Origin: Planctomycetota bacterium
GTDB taxonomy: Bacteria; Planctomycetota; Phycisphaerae; UBA1845
Assembly: GCA_016200265.1 (NCBI GenBank)
Contig: JACQFE010000060.1
Coordinates: 1 to 64,000, forward strand
Length of the DNA: 64,000 nucleotides
Direction of reading: 5' to 3'
Positions 61,077-64,000 of the stretch are shown in pieces. The position numbers were made by a program, and so were the translations under genes. Numbering within the stretch: the stretch's first letter is position 1; the number at the start of each line of letters is the position of its first letter. Below the pieces are notes generated by a model. The model saw nothing but the letters and a program-made list of their open reading frames with translations, was not told the DNA's origin and ran no database searches.

Positions 61077-61770
61077 CGGAACAAACCAACCACGCGACCT
61101 GGCATCGTGCATCGAGCACACCCTGCTCAAGCCGGGGGCCACTCCGCAACAAATCGATCAACTGTGCGACGAGGCGATCGGCCACAACTTCTTCGCGATC
61201 TGCGTAAACCCGATTTTCGTTCGCCGTGCGGCCGATCGCCTCGCGAATTCGAAGGCCTCACAAATCGTCGTCTCCGTCGCGGGCTTTCCGCTGGGTGCAA
61301 GTACAACCTCCGTCAAGGTCGCCGAAGCGAAGGCCGCTCTCGATGATGGCGCGATGGAAATCGACATGGTTCTGCCGATCGGTCTGCTGATCGCTGGGGA
61401 CAATTCAGCAGTGCGATCCGATATTGAGGCCGTCGCAACTTCCGTTCATCGATTCGACAAACGGCGACTGTTGAAGGTGATTTTCGAGACGGCCGCCCTC
61501 GACACCGACGCCATCATTCGCGGCTGCCGCTGCTGCGCCGAAGCGGAGGCCGATTTCGTCAAGACATCGACCGGCTTCCATCCAGCCGGCGGTGCAACCG
61601 TCGAACATGTCCGTCTGCTGCACCGCCATGCCGCTCCAATACGTGTCAAAGCCGCGGGCGGCATCCGCACCGCTGCGGCCGCAATCGCCATGCTCGAAGC
61701 CGGGGCGAGCCGTATCGGCACCTCCGTGAGCTGCGCGATCATTGAAGAATGGCAGGGCCTATACGCTTGA
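61060..61770 (+). CDS. deoC: Deoxyribose-phosphate aldolase DeoC
   Basis: The protein has 236 residues, in the normal range. It begins DLASCIEHTLLKPGATPQQIDQLCDEAIGHNFFAICVNPIFV, the standard DeoC start (IDHTLLKP). Further motifs are VVSVAGFPLGASTTSVKVAEAKAALDDGAMEIDMVLPIGLLIAGD, LLKVIFETAAL, the Schiff-base Lys in ADFVKTSTGF (about 168), and the second Lys in RVKAAGGIRTAAAAIAMLEAGASRIGTS. It cleaves 2-deoxyribose 5-phosphate to glyceraldehyde 3-phosphate and acetaldehyde in deoxynucleoside breakdown. It overlaps the YkgJ-type gene, so both are probably co-transcribed, though a functional link is not evident. Confidence 0.95.
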   Translation: MHSQPSGTNQPRDLASCIEHTLLKPGATPQQIDQLCDEAIGHNFFAICVNPIFVRRAADRLANSKASQIVVSVAGFPLGASTTSVKVAEAKAALDDGAMEIDMVLPIGLLIAGDNSAVRSDIEAVATSVHRFDKRRLLKVIFETAALDTDAIIRGCRCCAEAEADFVKTSTGFHPAGGATVEHVRLLHRHAAPIRVKAAGGIRTAAAAIAMLEAGASRIGTSVSCAIIEEWQGLYA

Positions 61771-61822
61771 CGCGAACCCAAAGTGGGTTACGCTTTTGAT
61801 GCAACCTGTCGGGAGTACAAAA

Positions 61823-62329
61823 ATGAGTCGAGACGAAGTTGCCAGTATATGTTCGGAATGTGGCGCGAGCGTGTATCGCCAGCACCTGGAATCCGGGATC
61901 GCACGCTACGAGGGCAGTAAGCTCATGTGCTCCCACTGCGTCGCCGAGTTCGAGCGCAAGCACGATGAGGCCCCGGAAGGTGAAGACACGCTCGAAACGA
62001 TCGAATTCGAGGATGACGAGAAAGAAGCCTCGCGCGTGGACATGTCCGCCAGCCGAATCCACGGCACCACGAAAACCACGCTCGGCGTCGGCGGGGCCTG
62101 GGATGAGAGCAAATTCAAACGCCCACTACGCCCCAATCAGGTCGGTGCCTCCCGCTGCCGCACGTTCCACAGCAAACTGACCGGAGCGGCCATCGACTAT
62201 ATGACCACTCTGATGAACGATTGGATGGACGCCAATCCGGACATCGTCATCAAATTCTCGACCTCCACGATCGGCAACTTCGAAGGCAAGCACACCGAAC
62301 CGAATTTGATTGTGACGGTGTATTATTGA
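61823..62329 (+). CDS. Zinc-ribbon hypothetical protein
   Basis: The protein has 168 residues from ATG 61823, with GGGAG seven bases upstream; the track start 27 codons earlier overlaps deoC. It has a treble-clef or ribbon-type four-Cys site, ICSECGASVYRQHLESGIARYEGSKLMCSHC, then an acidic linker (EAPEGEDTLETIEFEDDEKEA). A C-terminal domain of about 75 residues follows (FHSKLTGAAIDYMTTLMNDWMDANPDIVIKFSTSTIGNFEGKHTEPNLIVTVYY), which looks like an alpha-beta sandwich. I do not recognise the domain by name but believe it recurs in planctomycetes as a hypothetical protein. The C-terminal part may oligomerise; this is a guess from its pattern. Confidence 0.7.
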   Translation: MSRDEVASICSECGASVYRQHLESGIARYEGSKLMCSHCVAEFERKHDEAPEGEDTLETIEFEDDEKEASRVDMSASRIHGTTKTTLGVGGAWDESKFKRPLRPNQVGASRCRTFHSKLTGAAIDYMTTLMNDWMDANPDIVIKFSTSTIGNFEGKHTEPNLIVTVYY

Positions 62330-62336
62330 TTCTCAA

Positions 62337-63323
62337 TTACTTGCGGTGCAAATCCACAATCAAGGGTCGATGATCCGAGCCTTCGCCAATTCCCGTTCGG
62401 CAAGAAATGGGTGCAAACTGTCGGCTTGAGTAAACGTGATCGATGGCGATATTCGGGAGAAATGGAATTTTGAATGTACCTCCGCGCCCATGTCCTGCCA
62501 TTGATTGAGCTTCTGACAAGCCAAAGGAAGTTAGTAGATTTGCCATCGAGGCGCGATTCGTAAAATTGAAATCCCCGCCGACGATCGTAGGACCGTCTTG
62601 TTTCTTCAATTCCGAATACAGTGCAGCGAATTGATCGAGGAATAGTGCGCGATTGCTCCAAGTCGGAGGAACCATATGGACGCAGTATATCTTCACTTCG
62701 CCGGAGGCAAGATTCAGATTGGCGCGCAAGAACGGCGACCGATTCCCGGGCGGGAAACCAGGAAAACGGATAGCGTCTGATATTGGATTTTTTGAGTAAA
62801 TTGCTGCTCCGAAGGCCTGTTCCGCTGGTTGGGCAAATGAAAATGGATACTTTACCGACAGCGCCCGCTTCGCGGCGACATCCCAAGTCGGCGTGTATTC
62901 CTGAAGAAATACCAAGTCTGGGTCTTCACGAAGAATTTCATTCAAGATGAGATCTGTTTGTCGGTTGACCCATAAGAGGTTGGCAGTCATTACTCGAAAA
63001 AGTCCGCTCTTTTCATCGTCGGATTGTATTGCCTTCAACGATTGGAGTGTGGGACCGACACCAATGAGAAACAAAGGCAGGGCGGCAAGGGCGAGTCGAA
63101 ATCGACGAAGCAAGAGAGCCAAAATTGCTATGATGGCATAGACCAAGCCGATGTGATAATCGAAAGTTCTTGCCATGAATGTAGCGTACCAGGCAAGATC
63201 GTGTAGACGCCCACGTTCGAATGGAACCTTTGGTCCAAGATACGCAAACGCAATACAGGCGTACCCGGGCAGCACGATAATTGTCGCCAAGATGTCGAGG
63301 AGACAATTTCGTGTTCGTGTCAT
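62337..63323 (-). CDS. Membrane-anchored endonuclease/exonuclease/phosphatase family protein
   Basis: The protein has 328 residues from ATG 63323 (MTRTRNCLLDILATIIVLPGY). Three hydrophobic segments span residues 8-100 (LDILATIIVLPGYACIAFAYLG; GLVYAIIAILALLLRRF; LALAALPLFLIGVGP). The catalytic domain follows: FRVMTANLLWVNRQTDLILNEILREDPDLVFLQEYTPTWD (metal Glu in LQE), VKIYCVHMVPPTW, PTIVGGDFNFT (GDFN), and the end IAIDHVYSSRQFAP...GEGSDHRPLIVDL (SDH). These match the DNase I/sphingomyelinase-like fold with complete active site. This arrangement is often annotated as a vancomycin resistance VanJ-like or secreted phosphodiesterase protein. The substrate outside the membrane is unknown. Confidence 0.87.
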   Translation of the reverse strand: MTRTRNCLLDILATIIVLPGYACIAFAYLGPKVPFERGRLHDLAWYATFMARTFDYHIGLVYAIIAILALLLRRFRLALAALPLFLIGVGPTLQSLKAIQSDDEKSGLFRVMTANLLWVNRQTDLILNEILREDPDLVFLQEYTPTWDVAAKRALSVKYPFSFAQPAEQAFGAAIYSKNPISDAIRFPGFPPGNRSPFLRANLNLASGEVKIYCVHMVPPTWSNRALFLDQFAALYSELKKQDGPTIVGGDFNFTNRASMANLLTSFGLSEAQSMAGHGRGGTFKIPFLPNIAIDHVYSSRQFAPISCRTGIGEGSDHRPLIVDLHRK

Positions 63324-63518
63324 GGGACTCTTGCAATCTCTCTTGCCATGGATTTCCCAAGATCGTATATCCAAATCCGACTGGCACCAAAGGCATCAAA
63401 TTCGGCGTTGTCATCCTGACGAAACAAGACGGTTCGACAAAACAAGCTTGTGCCTCAAGAATACGCCGTGCTTCAGTGAGCGGTTGCCGAGCACGTTGTC
63501 CGGCTAGGCGGAGACTTT

Positions 63519-64000
63519 ATGTCCGTTCCAACCTCTTGGTGGATCTATTTCAACCTCTTCGTCGGGGTCTTGATTCTACTCGACCTCGTCGTGCTCAACC
63601 GCCGCGCGCATCAGGTCAGTCTTAAAGAAGCGATCTGGTTGAGTATCTTCTGGGTCGTGCTCGCCCTCATTTTCAACGGCGTCCTCTATTTCATCTGGCC
63701 CGATCCGGACCCGCACGCTCGTAACAAGGCCACTTTGGATTTTTTCACCGGCTACGTCATCGAGCGAGCCCTCAGCATCGACAATATTTTCGTGTTCGTC
63801 GTGCTCTTTTCCTATTTCAAAGTGCCGCCCGAACGCCATCGCAGCGTGCTTTTCTGGGGCATCATCGGGGCCATGATCTTTCGCGCTGCATTCATCTTCG
63901 CGGGGACGGCCATCATCAACCGATTTCACTGGGCGCTGTATGTCTTCGGCGGGTTCCTCGTAATCACCGGCATCAAGATGGCCTTCGCCGATGGCGACGA
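63519..64000 (+). CDS. TerC-family integral membrane protein (partial, cut by window end)
   Basis: The ORF is open from ATG 63519 to the end of the window and gives about 160 residues; GGAG lies about five bases before the start. It is not in the ORF track, probably because no stop is reached. The sequence MSVPTSWWIYFNLFVGVLILLDLVVLNRRAHQVSLKEAIWLSIFWVVLALIF is the first pair of helices. TLDFFTGYVIERALSIDNIFVFVVLFSYFKVPPERHRSVLFWGIIGAMIFRAAFIFAGTAII then gives the family signature (E+xLSxDNxFVF). Members such as Alx and TerC export manganese or protect against tellurite. The beginning has the Alx-type topology with a long first cytosolic loop. Confidence 0.93.
   Translation, partial: MSVPTSWWIYFNLFVGVLILLDLVVLNRRAHQVSLKEAIWLSIFWVVLALIFNGVLYFIWPDPDPHARNKATLDFFTGYVIERALSIDNIFVFVVLFSYFKVPPERHRSVLFWGIIGAMIFRAAFIFAGTAIINRFHWALYVFGGFLVITGIKMAFADGD

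Overview
The window looks like chromosome from a planctomycete (Planctomycetota, PVC superphylum), probably from the lineages rich in dockerin-bearing secreted proteins. The pointers are an ECF-type sigma factor gene overlapping a Ser/Thr kinase gene, many large secreted proteins ending in dockerin-like EF-hand modules, a PEP-CTERM protein, prepilin-like proteins with an H-X9-DG-type tail, and a very long GreA fusion of the kind I know from Chlamydiae. The assignment rests on protein families only; no rRNA or complete tRNA was seen.

Layout. 0-6 kb: the tail of an IS5-like transposase, a 1500-residue four-module beta-helix protein, then a dead tyrosine recombinase whose reading frame runs into a tRNA-3'-end-like sequence (a fossil integration site). 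6-7.8 kb: sigma factor and kinase pair. 7.8-12.8 kb (minus): a compact type II secretion/pilus-like operon (GspE, two GspF-like proteins, three pseudopilin-like proteins, several ATGA-coupled). 12.9-13.3 kb: a second transposase remnant. 13.4-18.7 kb: sulfotransferase-like plus class IV aminotransferase pair, a cysteine-synthase-like enzyme (minus) and a secreted M3 peptidase. 19.1-28.1 kb: a pseudopilin-like protein, then three consecutive secreted proteins: a 1292-residue EF-hand protein, a protein made of nine six-cysteine repeats, and a YWTD-like propeller protein. The first and third end in a nearly identical C-terminal cassette. 28.4-32.9 kb: complete pstSCAB-phoU phosphate operon. 33.1-38.3 kb: His-rich small protein, RND adaptor and CzcA/CusA-type pump. 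38.4-41.2 kb (minus): a DUF2946-like small protein, a pseudopilin-like protein, a PEP-CTERM protein and a dockerin protein; this block lies between two diverged copies of a 67-bp direct repeat. 41.4-48.4 kb: Wzm/Wzt-type exporter, three glycosyltransferases and a tandem double methyltransferase (surface glycan synthesis). 48.5-51.8 kb: GreA fusion and a YchF-like NTPase. 51.9-59.8 kb: a secreted thermolysin-like peptidase with a divergent form of the C-terminal cassette, a MoaD/ThiS-like protein with a BNR-repeat protein, and a further secreted dockerin protein. 59.8-64 kb: YkgJ-type Cys-cluster protein, deoC, a zinc-ribbon protein, a membrane-anchored endonuclease/phosphatase (minus), and the 5' part of a TerC-family gene cut by the window end.

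Together the genes describe an envelope-centred region: secretion machinery, extracellular multi-domain proteins, surface glycan export, and phosphate and metal transport. The best candidates for something undescribed are the nine-repeat disulfide-rich array and the shared C-terminal cassette that links its two neighbours. All coordinates and motif readings were made by eye, with no database search.
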